64,000 nt of DNA from Amyelois transitella (taxonomy: Eukaryota > Arthropoda > Insecta > Lepidoptera > Pyralidae). The position numbers and the translations under genes were made by a program. The stretch spans positions 2,827,501 to 2,891,500 of the forward strand of contig NC_083523.1 of NCBI RefSeq assembly GCF_032362555.1, read 5' to 3'. Below, one piece after another: positions 1 through 12,929 of this stretch. The stretch's first letter is position 1. The number at the start of each line of letters is the position of its first letter. The notes below the pieces were generated by a model that ran no database searches, was not told the DNA's origin, and saw only the letters and a program-made list of their open reading frames with translations.

Positions 1-776
1 ATTCAGATTATAAAATCAATATTGTTTCGAATTAAATGCTTTTAGACATCTAAAATCTTTGAAGTTTTTTTTTTATTAGTGAAAATGATTTGGGATCAAT
101 AATAATTTGCGTAAAACAAAACGCACTCCTTTTTTTCTTTGTGCTTGGAAAAAATTATTGAACTGACAATAATAAAATCGATTTTAATCGATTAAAACTC
201 AATTTAATTAATTTTTACCTATACCAATAATGCAATAAACATTAATGCTTAAAATCTGAATAGGATTTTTTCGAATTTAAGGTGAACGATATGTTACAAC
301 GGTTAGTTTAAATGCCTAATACTTTGGATAGCAGATTCAATAAAGAATACAAATGATCACTATTACTTTAACTTTACTACATATTATAAATTCCCCTTAT
401 TTCTCTGTCTGAATAGTATGTGCTAATCTCGGAAAGTTGAGGACGGATTTTGTTCCTATTTCAAATGTTAGAAAGATGATTTTCTGAGGAAGTTTTACAT
501 CTACGAGATAAACACTACCCGCGTGAAGCCAGTACGGGTCGCTAGTGTAAGAATAAATGATAATGTTTCCTAAGCGCCGGTGCTGAGAGAAGCACATTAT
601 AATTTTATTACATTACCTATCTGTGACAGACTCAGGCCCATAACTTCAGCGTGTATTTGCATTTAAATTGAACGAAACCTGACTGGATGGTACTGTGTAA
701 GATAAGATATGAATATTTTCATAGTCAGTTACTGAATTTGCAAAATGTATTTTTTCAGTTGCATAATATAACATAA
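1..776. other. AT-rich intergenic stretch, no gene seen
   Basis: Short open frames here lack any recognisable domain or codon-like structure and are interrupted throughout by AT-rich runs. I see no splice-flanked exon and no named repeat in this part. Confidence 0.6.
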
Positions 777-1022
777 CGTACATAATCACGTCTTTGCGGT
801 ATACCCGCACCCTTGCGGGGTAGATAGAACTCACAGTCATCAAAAGACTGAAAGGGCCCGTTTAACTGTTTAGCTTAATGATAGAATTAAGTTTTAAATA
901 GTGACAGGTTGCTAGCCCATCGCCTAAAATAGCAATCCCAATTATATAAGCCTATCCCTTAATCGCCATTAATTATATCCATGGGAAAGATAAGAAGTGG
1001 TTCTATTCTTTTTTCGGTTGGT
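777..1022 (-). repeat. SINE-A copy, nearly full length
   Basis: Read on the minus strand this matches the body of the commonest repeat in the window: the CATGGATGTCGTAAAAGGCG-like block, the 'GATGGGCTAGCAACCTGTCAC' region, 'AAGCCAAACAGCTGAACG' and the 'TCTACCCCGCAAGGGTATAGACGTGAT' end. The GCCGTGTGGTTCCCGG head is degraded. Family membership rests on comparison with the other copies in the window; I do not assign a published family name. Confidence 0.75.
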
Positions 1023-2094
1023 GTTCAGTTGCCTAGTATATTTTACCGGAAATTGTATTTGTTATTTTTGCCCTGTGTAGGTACTTTTGGTAATAGGAAC
1101 ATCTCTTCATAGTGAACGTAATTACTTAAAACTTAAAACCAACTTTTAAAAAGCCTTTTTCACTGTCTTAACTTATCAAAATCGGTTCAATAGTTAAGCC
1201 TGTAACGAGATAATAAATAAATTTGCATTTGCATTTATAATTTATTTAGATTTGAGATTGGTACCTATTTAGATTTCCTTTAAATATATTTGTAGGTTTT
1301 TTGTAACAACGGCACAATTTTGCTATTCATAACCAAAGACTAAATTTTTAAAGGTTAATCGCCAAAAATAACATTCCTGAATCAACAAGCGGCAGATAAA
1401 AAAATAATTTTCTCCCCAAAATATTTAAGGGAAACATCTCATCTCAAAGTTTTGGTGTAACCCTACCTTTGGCTTGATTAAATTTCTGGCCCGATTTAGT
1501 GTATTTGTCCCAGTGAGAATCACCCAATATATCACAAGTAAATACGATTAGCCGTAATCGAATAAATTGGATCTCCGACTTGGTTTCACACGGTTTAGGA
1601 ACAGTTTGCGATATACTCGTACTATTGGTAGAATTGGCTAAATATATATTTTTTTTGCAATGGGGGTGGAATTTCCAGAAAATGTAGTAACTTATGACGA
1701 CATCCTTGACTGATTTGAATGTCTCTGTGGCAAATATCATAAAAAAACAAGATATGATTTTTTTGTCTACAAAATATTTGGTTAGATCAACAAAACAAAC
1801 TAAAAAAAAACAGTAATAGCGAATGACTTTAATACAATACTGTTTTTTACGTTTTATTTTTGTCTCTTATACAGTGCAACTTGGAGAACATCAAATCATC
1901 AAGCCAAAAATATAAATAATTATATTTTTACTACGAATATTCAATTTGATTTTTTTTCTTCTCAACTAAAGTATGATTCTAGGCTTAAAGATTTTATCCT
2001 TCTTTGTCGTATGCAGTCATATTTGCAAATAGCATTTTGTTTATTTGGCTTATAATGAGTAACAAGAATTGATGTAAGGCGTTAAAAAAAGAAA
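1023..2094. other. Intergenic, no gene seen
   Basis: AT-rich sequence with poly-T and poly-A runs. A minus-strand open frame near 1444-1740 has no recognisable domain and is not supported as a gene. Confidence 0.55.
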
Positions 2095-2224
2095 CCCTTT
2101 ATCAATAAGGATAATGAGAAACTCTTATCAAAATATTGCATTGTCATCGGTCCTTGATACGTGTGCAAAGTTCCAAGTTGATCAGACGTTTAGAAATCAG
2201 TGAAAATTAAGCTCAAAGATTCCG

Positions 2225-2255
<31 letters not shown>

Positions 2256-2283
2256 CATACAACCCAAGCTAATAAAAGCGTAG
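2095..2283 (+). repeat. Repeat R4, copy 1, with ACAT microsatellite
   Basis: About 190 bp is the inverted counterpart of the segment at 58598-58760: 'ATAAGGATAATGAGAAACTC', 'CATTGTCATCGGTCCTTGATACG', 'CAACTTGGAACTTTGCACACG' and a terminal CATA/GTAT tetranucleotide tract are shared. The tetranucleotide run lies at about 2226-2261. The two copies are in opposite orientation. The class of the element is unknown. Confidence 0.75.
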
Positions 2284-4887
2284 TAAAAATACGCCAAAAC
2301 AAGTATACTCACTCTTTTTTTTAAATTTTTATTGCTCACATCTTAGCAAAAAAAAATTGTTCTCGTTACAAATATAACACATAAAAATTATAAAGTTGTC
2401 AAGTTTACTGACACTTAACTCAATTAGAAACTCGACGATTGATTGTCATCACAACTTCAGAATCATCAGGCTTACTACGAGTATACAAAAGTATGCAAAT
2501 ATCCAAGTTATAATGGAACGGAATATTTCTGGCGACTTTACCTTCTTGTTGTTGCATAATTCGTGAAGGTTTTACAAAATAATTATTTCCCCCTTAAATA
2601 ATTTGGAATCAGTAATATACATTTGTGGCCGTTACGTTAAAAGAAAAATAAATTTATAAAGACTTTGTGTTAAGATAAATGTGAATGCTAAGAAGAGAGA
2701 AAAACAAAGAATACTTACTCTCCCGTGGGAAACTTAAAAAACCTAGTCCTTATTGTACCAAGTTTTATGAAATTCATTTATTCATTATGTTTAGGATTAC
2801 AGGTATACATTTTCCCTTTTAATTTTTAATAATGATAATGAAAAATGTGTAAAAATGAAACACCAACAAGGTACTACAAAAAATTTACAAGTTACAATGT
2901 ATCAGTAATAAAATGAAAACAAAAATGTGTAACGTACAATAGTTCTTACCATTAATATCATATAACTAAAAACATTACTATTTTTGATCTAAAAGTTACA
3001 GTGTTGTTTCAATCTCCTTCAATCTTCATTTATTTCTAATTGGAAGGCCTTCTCAATGAATTTCCGTACCAATAGAGACCAAAGTAGAATTTAAGAGAGC
3101 GTAATCAGATTGCTTTATTTGGGAAAGGTCTTATGATAATAGAAAAATGAAGATATTATTTTTACATTTTTATTTAAGTAATCATATTCACTGAAGCAAA
3201 AAAATAAACGAAGTTTGGACTCAATTACTACGATGCTTAAAAGCAGAAGTCACACAGGCTTCGACCTATGTATCCGTAAGTACATTTCCCTATTTGGAAG
3301 ATGTGTCAAACCTGGATTTAAGTAAAATATTAATTGTGTATAATATTATGTAATTTAACTATAGACTAGCCATAGGTGCCATAGTTTAGTTACTATGGAC
3401 TTTTGTTAGAGAGAAAAATAAAAGATTTCTTGTTAAATGATAAGCTTCAGACCTATTATTCAAAAATATCGTATGCCAAAGAACATTGCGACAAAATAAT
3501 TTTTGCGAAAAAAAAGTGGGCCCAATCTTCGTACCAACACATACAGACGAAAGAGAGCGCAATGAGATTGCTTTATTTAGTAAAGGATAATGGGAAAACT
3601 TAGATATTACTTACATTAAAAAAAAAATAATACTTTTCACCATGATCTCGGATTTTAAAAGGCAGGTCAGGCGAAAGATATTATATAGGTATATCTTTGG
3701 AAATTATATTTCTGCCTACCTCTCCGGGACAGGCGTGTTAATGTTTGTGTATATTACGTACCTTTTAAAATCAACGTAGGTACTTGTACTAAACTTTCAA
3801 ATGTCCTTCACAAATAAAGTTGGCCACATCTTCTCATTCTATGCTCAAATGACAAGAAATATAAATGAATGGTACCTGACATCGGCTCAATAATTAATAT
3901 AATGATCGCGTTTGTTGATCCGAATACGGTTAATGATTTTAACGAGTGACTTTTCACGGGGAATTTTATATTCCGACAACGCCATGGAATTTAATATTAA
4001 ATAGTGTTTTGTCAGAAATTGGAGTTATATTTTGTAGAAGAATAAAATACATTAGTTTTATTTTACCATGCAGTAGGTATATATTCTCTTGAACTACCCT
4101 CAGTAACAGGTCTATCTGGATTTTTGTTTAAGACGAGCGAAATTGCCGACGAAAGTGTTTTATAAATGCCAAAGTCCGTCGACGGTTACGCATTAACGAC
4201 TAAACCACTGGTACGATTTTAATAGAATTTGGAATCTTGAACAAAATTGAAAATAGGGTGTGTCTTATCCAGCAAAATATGTAATGGAGTACATACTCGT
4301 ACATTCCTGGCTAAGAAAACCCTATGTTCGACTTTGTTTGGGATTTTTTCAACTATGTCGCAAAACTGTTATTATAAATGCGAAAGTGAGTTTATTTGTG
4401 TTTCCTCTTCACGGGTTATCTACTGAATTAATCTTCTTGAAATATGAAGTCTAAATAATAAAGAGTCTGGAAAAATACATTGCTTACCTTTCATTCAAGT
4501 AAAAATTATAATTCCCGTGGGATTTGCGAAAAACCTACTGCAGTTTAATTCGTCGCTCTTTGTAGTTGGCGCTAAATTAACGCAGGCGAATAAACGCTGG
4601 TAAGAACTACTTATAAGCTTGTTTGACGTAGGCTAGATCCTGCAAATAATATAGGCATCGCAATATCGTTATCATCCTTAGACGGCAAAACCAGAGACAA
4701 AAGACGTCATTAGAGGCATGATGGGGTGTTTTTGTTAAGGCGATAAGACGAAATAACGGCACGTACGTGCCCATATTATGACATAAAAATTAATCTATTT
4801 TCCTCCATAGATATACACAGTTAAACGTAACCTAACAAAACTATCACAGATATTAATTTATATAATGTGAGAATTACCTTCCTCCGT
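2284..4887. other. Intergenic, no gene seen; weak local duplication
   Basis: No exon-like segment recognised. The words 'AGAGAGCG..AAT.AGATTGCTTTATTT' occur near 3093 and again near 3552, so a short local duplication of about 80 bp is likely. A fragment near 4365-4450 resembles repeat R5 ('TTATAAATGCGAAAGTGAG'). Confidence 0.5.
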
Positions 4888-5012
4888 AGTATAGCTCGAC
4901 GATGCGACGCTGTTTCTATCGTGCTGTTTCGATTTTTATTATGGCGTGAAACAGGACAGCTATATTTTTACGCGCGAAAGAAACGGTGTCGCGCATGTCA
5001 TGCTACGAGGGT
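4888..5012. mobile_element. Hairpin MITE-like element H, copy 1
   Basis: About 125 bp, near-palindromic. The left half carries GACGCTGTTTCTATCG.GCTGTTTCGATTTTTATTATG. The right half carries its approximate reverse complement, ending GTGTCGCGCATGTCATGCTACG. It is one of seven related copies in the window. No coding capacity. The class is inferred from palindromic structure and copy number. Confidence 0.7.
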
Positions 5013-5296
5013 TGAATTTGGTATCTTACGGAACCTATGAAAAAATTCGGGCGGACCAAGCCACAGGTAAAAGCTAATATAATCATACAAGTGGCAAAAA
5101 TAAATAAAATCACATGTCTTTAACAAATGGGTAGGCAGTAACTACATTTTTCTCCTGGTACAAAAATATTTCGCTTTATATTAAAGGTGGGGTTATAATA
5201 AAGTTAAAGGTGGGGTACTCCACAAGTGAAATTCGACATAATGATTTTTCATTAGCATACATGTCATAACATGTCAAATACATTTTCCTCAAATTA

Positions 5297-5505
5297 TTTT
5301 CCATTATTGTGCTGAATATACAGTTAGCAGGTGAAATTACAGTGAATTGAGTATAGGTCAGCCAAGAATGTATAAAATTTTCAATTAATTATCACCCAGG
5401 AAGCCCAGTACTATTGTTGAAAGAAATTACCAAAATCCTTACCGGACATATTTACCGTTGGAAATACAAAGATTTATTGATAAGTTACATATTTTGGTGG
5501 TCACA
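5297..5505 (+). repeat. Repeat R1, copy 1
   Basis: About 200 bp is directly repeated at 61977-62165. Shared blocks include 'ATTGTGCTGAA.ATACAGTTAG', 'TATCACCCAGRANGCCCAGTACT', 'AATCCTTACCGGACATATT' and 'CATATTTTGGTGGTCA'. Both copies point the same way. No coding capacity recognised; unclassified. Confidence 0.7.
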
Positions 5506-5507
5506 TA

Positions 5508-5668
5508 AATGTTAGGAGCCCAAATCTACCCTCCAAACTACAAAGCCAAAGGGCCTGGAATTCCATTTCTTCTACTATTATTTTCAGTTCTCTTTTAGAA
5601 AATTCCTTAAGCAGAAATAGGGCCAGACTATTAGCCGTGCCCAGATCACAGTCCGGACATTTATTATT
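5508..5668 (+). pseudogene. LINE 3' ORF fragment (reverse-transcriptase protein C-terminal region)
   Basis: The plus strand, in a frame beginning near 5520, reads through about 50 codons that match the frame at 39498-39640 (SKLQSQRAW at the start, NSLSR.+AR further on). The second locus continues into the H-x-C-x-x-C-G zinc-like motif typical of the C terminus of many lepidopteran non-LTR retrotransposon polyproteins. This copy stops after about 160 bp. It is an eroded transposon piece, not a host gene. Confidence 0.6.
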
Positions 5669-5706
5669 AGTACAGTTCGGATATTTATTATTAGTACAGT
5701 TCAGAA
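5661..5706. repeat. Tandem duplication, about 23 bp x2
   Basis: The unit ATTTATTATTAGTACAGTTCGG occurs twice in immediate succession just after the LINE fragment, suggesting a local slippage or template-switch duplication. Confidence 0.7.
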
Positions 5707-6065
5707 ATTGTAGTAGATTAAGATACTTAACTGAATACATTCTTTTTGTATTTTTCATTTCTACTTGTAATTTTTTTTTATGGCCTTGCCTATCTTTCGC
5801 CTAACTTAGAAAAAAACATGTCATCATAATTAATAACACCTTTTGTAGCATGTTTTTCGTAAACATCACATTCAATCATAGATTTATTCAAATCAGTATA
5901 TTTTGTACGTACAGGAAATTCATAGTATTCTTCAAACCTGTCTCCATTCCAATCAATTGATTCTATCTTTCATTCCTTTCTCAGCAACATCGGTTTCGTT
6001 GTTTTTTACTTATTTCGCATTTTTTCATCACGTACCTACTTCTAAGAAACAAGCAAGAAATAAAA

Positions 6066-6182
6066 GAGGTTATATTATTACTGACCCTGTAGCATGTCAC
6101 GCGTGATGCTTTATCGCGCGAAAAAATATCGCTATTTCGATTTTCATTATAAAGTGAAACGGGACAGCGATACATTATCGCG
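6066..6182. mobile_element. Hairpin MITE-like element H, copy 2
   Basis: Carries TAGCATGTCACGCGTGATGC, TTATCGCGCGAAAAAATATCGC and the mirrored GGGACAGCGATA.ATTATCGCGC. This is the same near-palindrome as the copies at 4.9, 35.6, 36.6, 37.5 and 63.9 kb, with the right outer arm lost. Confidence 0.7.
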
Positions 6183-6189
6183 CAGGGGC

Positions 6190-7094
6190 TGATTTTCTAG
6201 TCTATTAAATTCTTTATTTAAAAATATATTTTAAATAACCGTTGATGAATTCGTAGATATTTTATTTCCTCTACCAATGTTCCATTTAAAAAAAACTAGT
6301 TATTTTTCATCTATTTATTTGTCGATTTGTTATTTTCAAATCCAAGAATGAAACTCAAAATATTCTACAGATTAACTATTAAGAAACTTAAGCTTCGTAT
6401 AAAAAATGTTTCTGTTTATATCAAAGTACCCACATTCTGAGAATAACAAAGTTGAAAGAGATCTATTATGTAAGTTTTGATTTGCTAGCAAATATTGCTT
6501 GCCATTTACATTACATGTAAGTACAATCATGCAAACTGAATGATATTGACAAAAGATTTAATTATGAACTTTCAGCTATATCAATGACCTGACACTCCAA
6601 AAGTATGGAAAATTTTATGAAAATTGGTTGGATGATTAAATTATCAAGAAGTAAGTGACAAACAAGTAAACTTTTTATAATCTGGATAAAAATACAGAAG
6701 ACTGCTTCTAACAAAATCTCAAACATTTCTTGATCACACTTCCTTACATATTATATCGCGAAATACGAAGTTGCGAGATATGATATTAGCATATTTTGTT
6801 CAGGTATGTATGTGGGTATGCATGATTTTTTTATATAGCGGAAGAAATTCGCGAGGATATGATAACACCGTGTGATTCACCGACTCCTTGTCATATCTGA
6901 CAAATTAAGGGAATATGGGGTATTTGCGTCTCAATTCAAGTGTAAGTGAAATGTTTCCTTATTTCCTTACGGAATATTTAATCTGTGTTATTTTATTTTT
7001 TGTGTTTGTTTAGAAACCGCACTCAAATCACAGCGATAGTTGTCGCGTGATGTGATTATACTGACAGTCAGAAATTCTATAAAATTAAATTACA
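6190..7094. other. Intergenic, no gene seen
   Basis: AT-rich sequence with no convincing exon, domain or recognised repeat. Confidence 0.5.
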
Positions 7095-7655
7095 TTTGGT
7101 TGGACCGATAAGTTCATTCTCTTCCATATTTTAAGGTTTTCCATTTAAGGCTAGCACCACCTAGGCAGTGCTGAGGTACAAATCCTACTAAAACCTAATG
7201 CGCAAGACTACGTGACTTTGTAGTCATCTGACTGGCCGCATGAGCGCTAGTGTGCTATGTTTTTTCAAATAGTAACGTCAATTCTCTAAATGTCTAATTT
7301 CTTCTCTCCGTTTCTTCCTCTCGTTTTCAGCTAGAACTGTTATTTTTAACTTTCCTTAATAATTAGTCTTATTATACTTTGTTTACGAAGCACATATAAA
7401 CAATTTATGTGATTCGTGTTATCAAGGACTTTACTATAGCCGGCTGGCAGAACTTGGAAGCCTCCTAGAGCCCTGGTCAGTCTCACTGCGAGATTTTCTT
7501 CTGTATGGTGGATGTTTGTGAGAACATTCTAAACTGCCTAGTTGTACGGTGGTCTAGCCATATATATTATATTTTACTCCATTCTTTCACAATTTTTTTC
7601 GATTACGCTCTCCGCAAAATAGGTCTTATTTACATGGCCCTATCTAACATTTTTG
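7095..7655 (+). repeat. Repeat R2, copy 1
   Basis: Directly repeated at 10233-10822. Conserved blocks: 'TTGGTTGGACCGATAAG', 'AAGGCTAGCACC', 'CTAAAACYTAATGC', 'GACTGGCC..ATGAGCGCTAGTGTG', 'AGCCTCC.AGAGCCCTGGTCAG', 'GCGAG.TTTCTTCTG', and a 'GGTTACGCT..CCGCA.' end. Two diverged copies about 3.1 kb apart in the same orientation point to an interspersed element. No protein domain recognised. Confidence 0.75.
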
Positions 7656-8399
7656 GCTTCTTTGTGCCATCATATCGATTTTTTAGCAAACTATTTCACG
7701 TACGGATATTCAGTCACAATATAATTATAATATAAAAGTAAGATTATGAATTTTTTTCACAGGTTATATGCGTCAACATACATATAGTTCTAAATATATT
7801 ATACGCGTCAAATCTGAATAAAAAACAGATTGCGTGTGAATCGCGCTGAATCCATCATAATTGTTTAGTCATCATTAGAATAATATAGTGTAACTCACAT
7901 TAAAGCTTATAAAAAAAACATACATAAAAAGCGGTAAACTAGATTATAAATTAGCATATAAACCTTTACAATTGAGAAGTTATATAATTACTCGGAGCCT
8001 GTCACGTCTGACTCCTGTGACCCTAATAACAGGGCATCCAAACCAGATTGTGGTAACACATCGAGTTTTCAGAGAGAAAATAATTAAGGTAAATATTTAC
8101 AAACGCCGAATTGTAAGGCTTTAAGCTTCCAAAACGTATTTAACTGTATATAATACGAGAAGGAATCGGTGCCTATCAAACGGGGGATGTACTTTATAAA
8201 CAGTGATTTTGTTAGCTTCAATCCTGACCGCTTGGGGCGTAGTCTGAGGGACGAGCTGTAGCGTTTTTAATTATTTTTTTTTTATTATTGTATTTGTTGT
8301 TTGTTTGCTATTTGATGCAACTCAAACTAGTTGGCTATTTTTTTTTAATTTAATGGTATATATATAATAATAAACCATTTAAATATTTATTTTAGAGGG

Positions 8400-8555
8400 T
8401 TAGGATTCATACTGTAGGTAATGGGTTAGCAACCTGTCACTATTTGAATCGCAATTCTATCATAAAGCCGTGCCGATTGTGGCCTTGCAGTATTTTAAGA
8501 CTCTGTGGGCTGTCTACCCCGCAAAGGATATAGACGTGATTTATATATATTTTGT
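8400..8555 (+). repeat. SINE-A copy, 5'-truncated
   Basis: Carries the 3' half of SINE-A: GGGTTAGCAACCTGTCACTA, 'ATCGCAATTCTATCATAAAGCC', and 'TCTACCCCGCAAAGGATATAGACGTGAT' followed by a TA-rich tail. Confidence 0.75.
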
Positions 8556-9475
8556 GTTATCAAAAATTTTGCTTAACCTATGGACCTGAGTACAACTTGT
8601 AACAGTTTATTTAATAAGTATTTGAAAATCAGGATATTGTCATTTTGAGAATTCAATTCATTATCCCATAAGGCAGACCCTTCTCGGTCACTTTCGAAGC
8701 TAGTCTCGAAACTGTTTTCGGTAAAAGACTAATATTTATTATCTTGAAATCACATTTATAACCTAAAAGATAAATGAAAGCAGAAAAGTTGACCATTAAA
8801 ATTTGGTTATAAAGCAAATAAAACTGAAATCGCTTACAATTTGATTCTGATCCAATTATGTCAAAGTTTTTCCGCTAGATAATTAGCGTCAGCTTTATCC
8901 TGACCGCTGTTTGTTCAGGGCGGGCCCGTCTGTCAGCCAAATCTGGTCGGAACATCCTTAGCCTAATTAGGTGCGATATCCAGAAAAAGGTCATTTCAAC
9001 AAGTAATTTTATAAATGTGAACTTGGCTAGCTTTTCTGATAATTATGTGCTAAAAAAATGAAATTAATTTCAATTTTTTATTTACATAATATGAGTACAA
9101 CTAGAATAAAAAAAAGAGAGTATATTTGACTGTTTTCATGAGTAGACCGCTGAATGTATTTGGATGGAATTTTATATGGATTTATTTATTTATCCACAGT
9201 CAATTCATAAAAGGCTTATTTTATGTCCGGGCGTAGCTTTGGGCGAGGACTAATTCATAGTAAAGGAATGCTAAAAGCGAGCAAAGGCGTTAATTTAAAA
9301 AAAAAATATCTACGTAATTTAAAAAATTACGTATTTTCCTAAAACGTAATGTACTTTTAATTAAAAAAAATTTATTTTCGATGACATTGTACATAGTAAT
9401 TACATACACATTCTTGCCTTTTAATAATATTCCGTAGAAAAAAATTTATACGATCCTTCATACATAAGTACGTAC
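8556..9475. other. Intergenic, no gene seen
   Basis: No convincing exon or named repeat. Poly-A and poly-T runs are frequent. Confidence 0.5.
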
Positions 9476-9720
9476 CTATTTCATGTCACGGGGTAGACAT
9501 TCCCAACAGTATCGACAAGACTGGAAGACGTGACACGCCTCTTTCCCGGAGGTGTAGGCAGCGACTACATCTTCCCAGTTGCTACAATCTCTGCATACTT
9601 CTTTCGCTTCATCAATATTCACAACTTTCTTCATGCAAGCCCGTCGCTTTCGGGTACTCTTGACCTGACCTTTTGTTACAACGCCCACTTGCCACAGACC
9701 CTGCATTTTCGGTTCGTATG
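9476..9720 (+). repeat. Repeat R3, copy 1
   Basis: The block 'TACTTCTTTCGCTTCATC.A.ATTCA.AACTTTCTTCA.G.AAG' through to 'GACCTGACCTTT' is shared with 50858-50985 in the same orientation, so this is an interspersed repeat. The minus strand holds a 76-codon open frame with several cysteines, but the second copy does not keep it open. I therefore do not call a gene. Confidence 0.65.
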
Positions 9721-10232
9721 AAAATTAAAATAATACCTACGTATCATCAAACAAGGCTCATTATTGTAACTTCCATTATCCACAATGCCTAGCACCCGCA
9801 TCGCAAGCGCTGTCATTATCAGAATTAAAAACTGTTTCCATTGTGAAAACTTTCAGGGAATGCTATGAATAAGGTTCCCAGATTACGGAATGGAAAAACC
9901 AGGAGTTAGTAGATAGATGGATATAATACCCTTTATTGCACATAAAATTATAACAATAGATTTATCCGAGGCTTATGTTAATTGTGATTGGAAAAAAAAC
10001 TATACGTGTATCCGAGACCATTTTTTATGGAGAAGGTGGATTCAAGAGATTTTCTTAGGCATGTAAATTTGCCCAATTACCAGAATTTGGCCGTGGGAGA
10101 TGTCGTAGGGATTATAGGCAAAAACCACCCCCGAGGCACGTGGCTAAAGGGCTGATTATGGCAGTGTACCCAAATTCTGCCCTTTTGAGAGTTCCATAAT
10201 GTAATTTAAAATAAGAAAAAAGAAAAATAATT
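9721..10232. other. Intergenic; possible minus-strand retroelement tail
   Basis: The stretch near 9920-9960, read on the minus strand, contains TGTGCAATAAAGGGTATT, which looks like the end of a non-LTR retroelement. The rest (to about 10200) is unassigned. Weakly supported. Confidence 0.3.
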
Positions 10233-10822
10233 GGTTGGACCGATAAGTCCCTTCTTTGCATTATTATTTTTATTTACCCATATTTTAGGTTCTTCATTCA
10301 AGGCTAGCACCGTTTAGGTAGTGGCGAGGTACCTCCTACTAAAACTTAATGCTGAAGGCCTCTATGACTAGCGACTGACTGGCCATATGAGCGCTAGTGT
10401 GTTGTTTTTGTTAAAAATATTATATGTCAAAATCTCTTACGTAGGAATCTTCCGATTTTTTCTTCTCTCCGTTCTTTTCACTGATTTTCGAGTGGAACTA
10501 TTATTTATGAGTTTTCTTTAGTCGCTAGTCATATACTTTTTCGATTTGTGAAGTGAAAATACATACAATTGGTGTAATCCGTGTTATTCAAGGACTTTAC
10601 AATAGCCTCCTAGAAAGAAAAGCCTCCCAGAGCCCTGGTCAGCCTCACTGCGAGGATTTCTTCTGCACGGTGGACGTTGGTTAGTACTTTTAAACTGCCT
10701 AGTTATACGGTCGTCTAACCTTTAATAATCTCATATTTTTTCCTCCGTTTCCTTTTCTCATACTTTTTCTTCGGTTACGCTTCCCGCAGGATAGATCCTA
10801 TTTACACGGGCTATCCAAAACG
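10233..10822 (+). repeat. Repeat R2, copy 2
   Basis: Second copy of the element at 7095-7655 in the same orientation, with small internal length differences. It shares the blocks listed for copy 1. Confidence 0.75.
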
Positions 10823-12029
10823 TCTTGACAGAAAAATCATCATTGTTGTGAATTAATTTTTATTATAACCTTTTTAAGTATTTATTTTCTTTATTATTAT
10901 GCCTTATTAAAATAATTACCTATACGACTGCTTACGTTTCATCATTTCATAATAACAGATTTTATTTCATCTCATTATACAGTCCACCTTTTCACAATAA
11001 TCATCTTTCAATGCAGCGCAAATATTTTAGTTATTTCAGCATATTTCCTATACTAGGGATGAATCCTAAATGTTTCGGACGTATGGTCAACCTAGATACG
11101 AGCCGGCTCAGACCGGTATAATCCGGTTAAAACTCGTTACAAGTAGAAACAACCTGTATTCGCTTCAGTTAGCGGGGTTTTTTTGACTCTAACAGAATTT
11201 GTTTTTCGTGTGTTTCAAACAGACGTGTTTTTACGGAAAATATAGGTATACAATACGAACCACTTCTTTATGTAAACATACCTATAAGTATTTCAGCTAA
11301 ACTTTGTTTTTTAATGTTATGACTATTAGCTCAGTTTACACCGTATATGTGTGTGTGTTTGAAATTTATTTTGTTTAACTACATTTTTCCGATGACTCAG
11401 CCTTAGTCATCTGAAGAAGGAATATCTTCAATGAAAGAGTTGTTGATAATTCCCATGAGAACAGAACTGAGACACAAAGCGAGTACTTCAATAAGAGACT
11501 TATTTTGACACAGAGATGAGCCAGCCCCTTTCAAACCCGCATTAAACTATTCAAATTGCGATTTGACAAGACCGCGCAAAAGTTTAATAGTATGCAGAGC
11601 AAATACATTAATTCAGTTTCAGTCTGATTCACCAGTTTGCTTTAGGTATTAGTTTGGGCTATTCGGATAGTTATTTCTGTTCTAAAAGGTTATCAACCTA
11701 TAAAGTTGTCAAATTGACTGGTCTTTCGAATCAAGTTAGAACGAAAGCATGCTCTGAGCGTCATTATTTTGTTTTTTTTCAGTCAAAGACGTTCTACTAA
11801 ATAATTATAATAGAACTTTATGATGTCCATGGCCTAATCATGGCTATCCTAAGTCAACGAACTTTAAAAATATGGATAAGATTCATCTGCAACAGTTTCG
11901 GCGGTTAATCTAGGAACGTGGGACAGTAACAGAGAGAAGAGTATGTAAGCGGAATATTCGTCAAATGAAGTAGACAAATTTGTTGATTATTCTTTTAGAA
12001 TTTCTGACCCAAAACTGATATACAACTGC
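10823..12029. other. Intergenic, outside the inverted duplication; no gene seen
   Basis: AT-rich sequence without recognised exons or repeats. The left outer boundary of the odorant-receptor inverted duplication falls at about 12030, where similarity to the right arm begins. Confidence 0.5.
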
Positions 12030-12374
12030 TCAAAATAATCGACGGCAAAAAGGTCAGACTAGTTGGGACGTTCAGAGATCAATCCTGCAGCTACTTTTCC
12101 CTGCTACACTAACTGAGTTGCTACGATACAGGGCCCGTCGAGCGTGACTCGTTAAGTGGCTCCTTGTCATTGCTAACTTTATTTTCTGCGCCGTCTTGGT
12201 CATAAAATCTTTTAACCCACTTTGCAGCTTATTCGGGTGTAACTATGTTTTTTTCTCCCTTCAGTCTTTTCTCGAATGTACTTTATTTTTCTTCCTTGTG
12301 TCAATTAAACTTCTTCATAAGCTTATTGTTGCCAGTTTTAGTCGAGTTTTTGTTAGTATTCGTCAAAGAATATC

Positions 12375-12530
12375 TATGCCCGGTTTTCCCGGCACCAATA
12401 AAAAAGAATAGGCCCACTCCATCTCTTTCCCATTGATGTCGTAAAAGACGACTAAGGGATAGGCTTATAAACTTTGGTTGCTTTTTTTAAGCGATGGACT
12501 AGCAACCTGTCACTATTTGAATATTAATCA
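12375..12530 (+). repeat. SINE-A 5' half, shared by both arms
   Basis: Contains TTCCCGGCACCAATAAAAAA, 'CCACTCCATCTCTTTCCC', 'GTCGTAAAAGACGACTAAGGGATAGGC' and 'GACTAGCAACCTGTCACTATTTGAAT'. The mirrored copy lies at 27430-27585, so the insertion predates the inverted duplication. Confidence 0.8.
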
Positions 12531-12929
12531 TTAAACGCAACTCCATTATTAAGCCAAAAAATATTTTTTGATCAACTTTTAATTATTTATTAGTGTTGAT
12601 TATTAAGTATTCGTGGACAAGTATTTAGTGACTTTTGATGTTGTCCAAAAAGTCTCAAGTAATGGCGAAATAAACACCAACAGATAACTAATATTATGCT
12701 ATTAATACGAGTTATCCTTAGCTTAAACAATAAGTACTTTGTCGAAATAAATAACAACCTTAGCATCTCTAATCCCTTGTAATTTCACAGCAATAAACGT
12801 AGACTCACATTTATGGGGATTAATGCAGGTACCTACCCATAACGTAAGCCGCCACCAAAAGCGAGGTAAATTAATTTCATCTCTCGGGCCACAAACTGCA
12901 AGGTATAATATTTGTCGAAGTATATTTTT

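Noticed and set aside
9476-9706. Cysteine-containing minus-strand frame of 76 codons
   Set aside because: The second copy of the same repeat at 50.9 kb does not keep the frame; repeat-derived.
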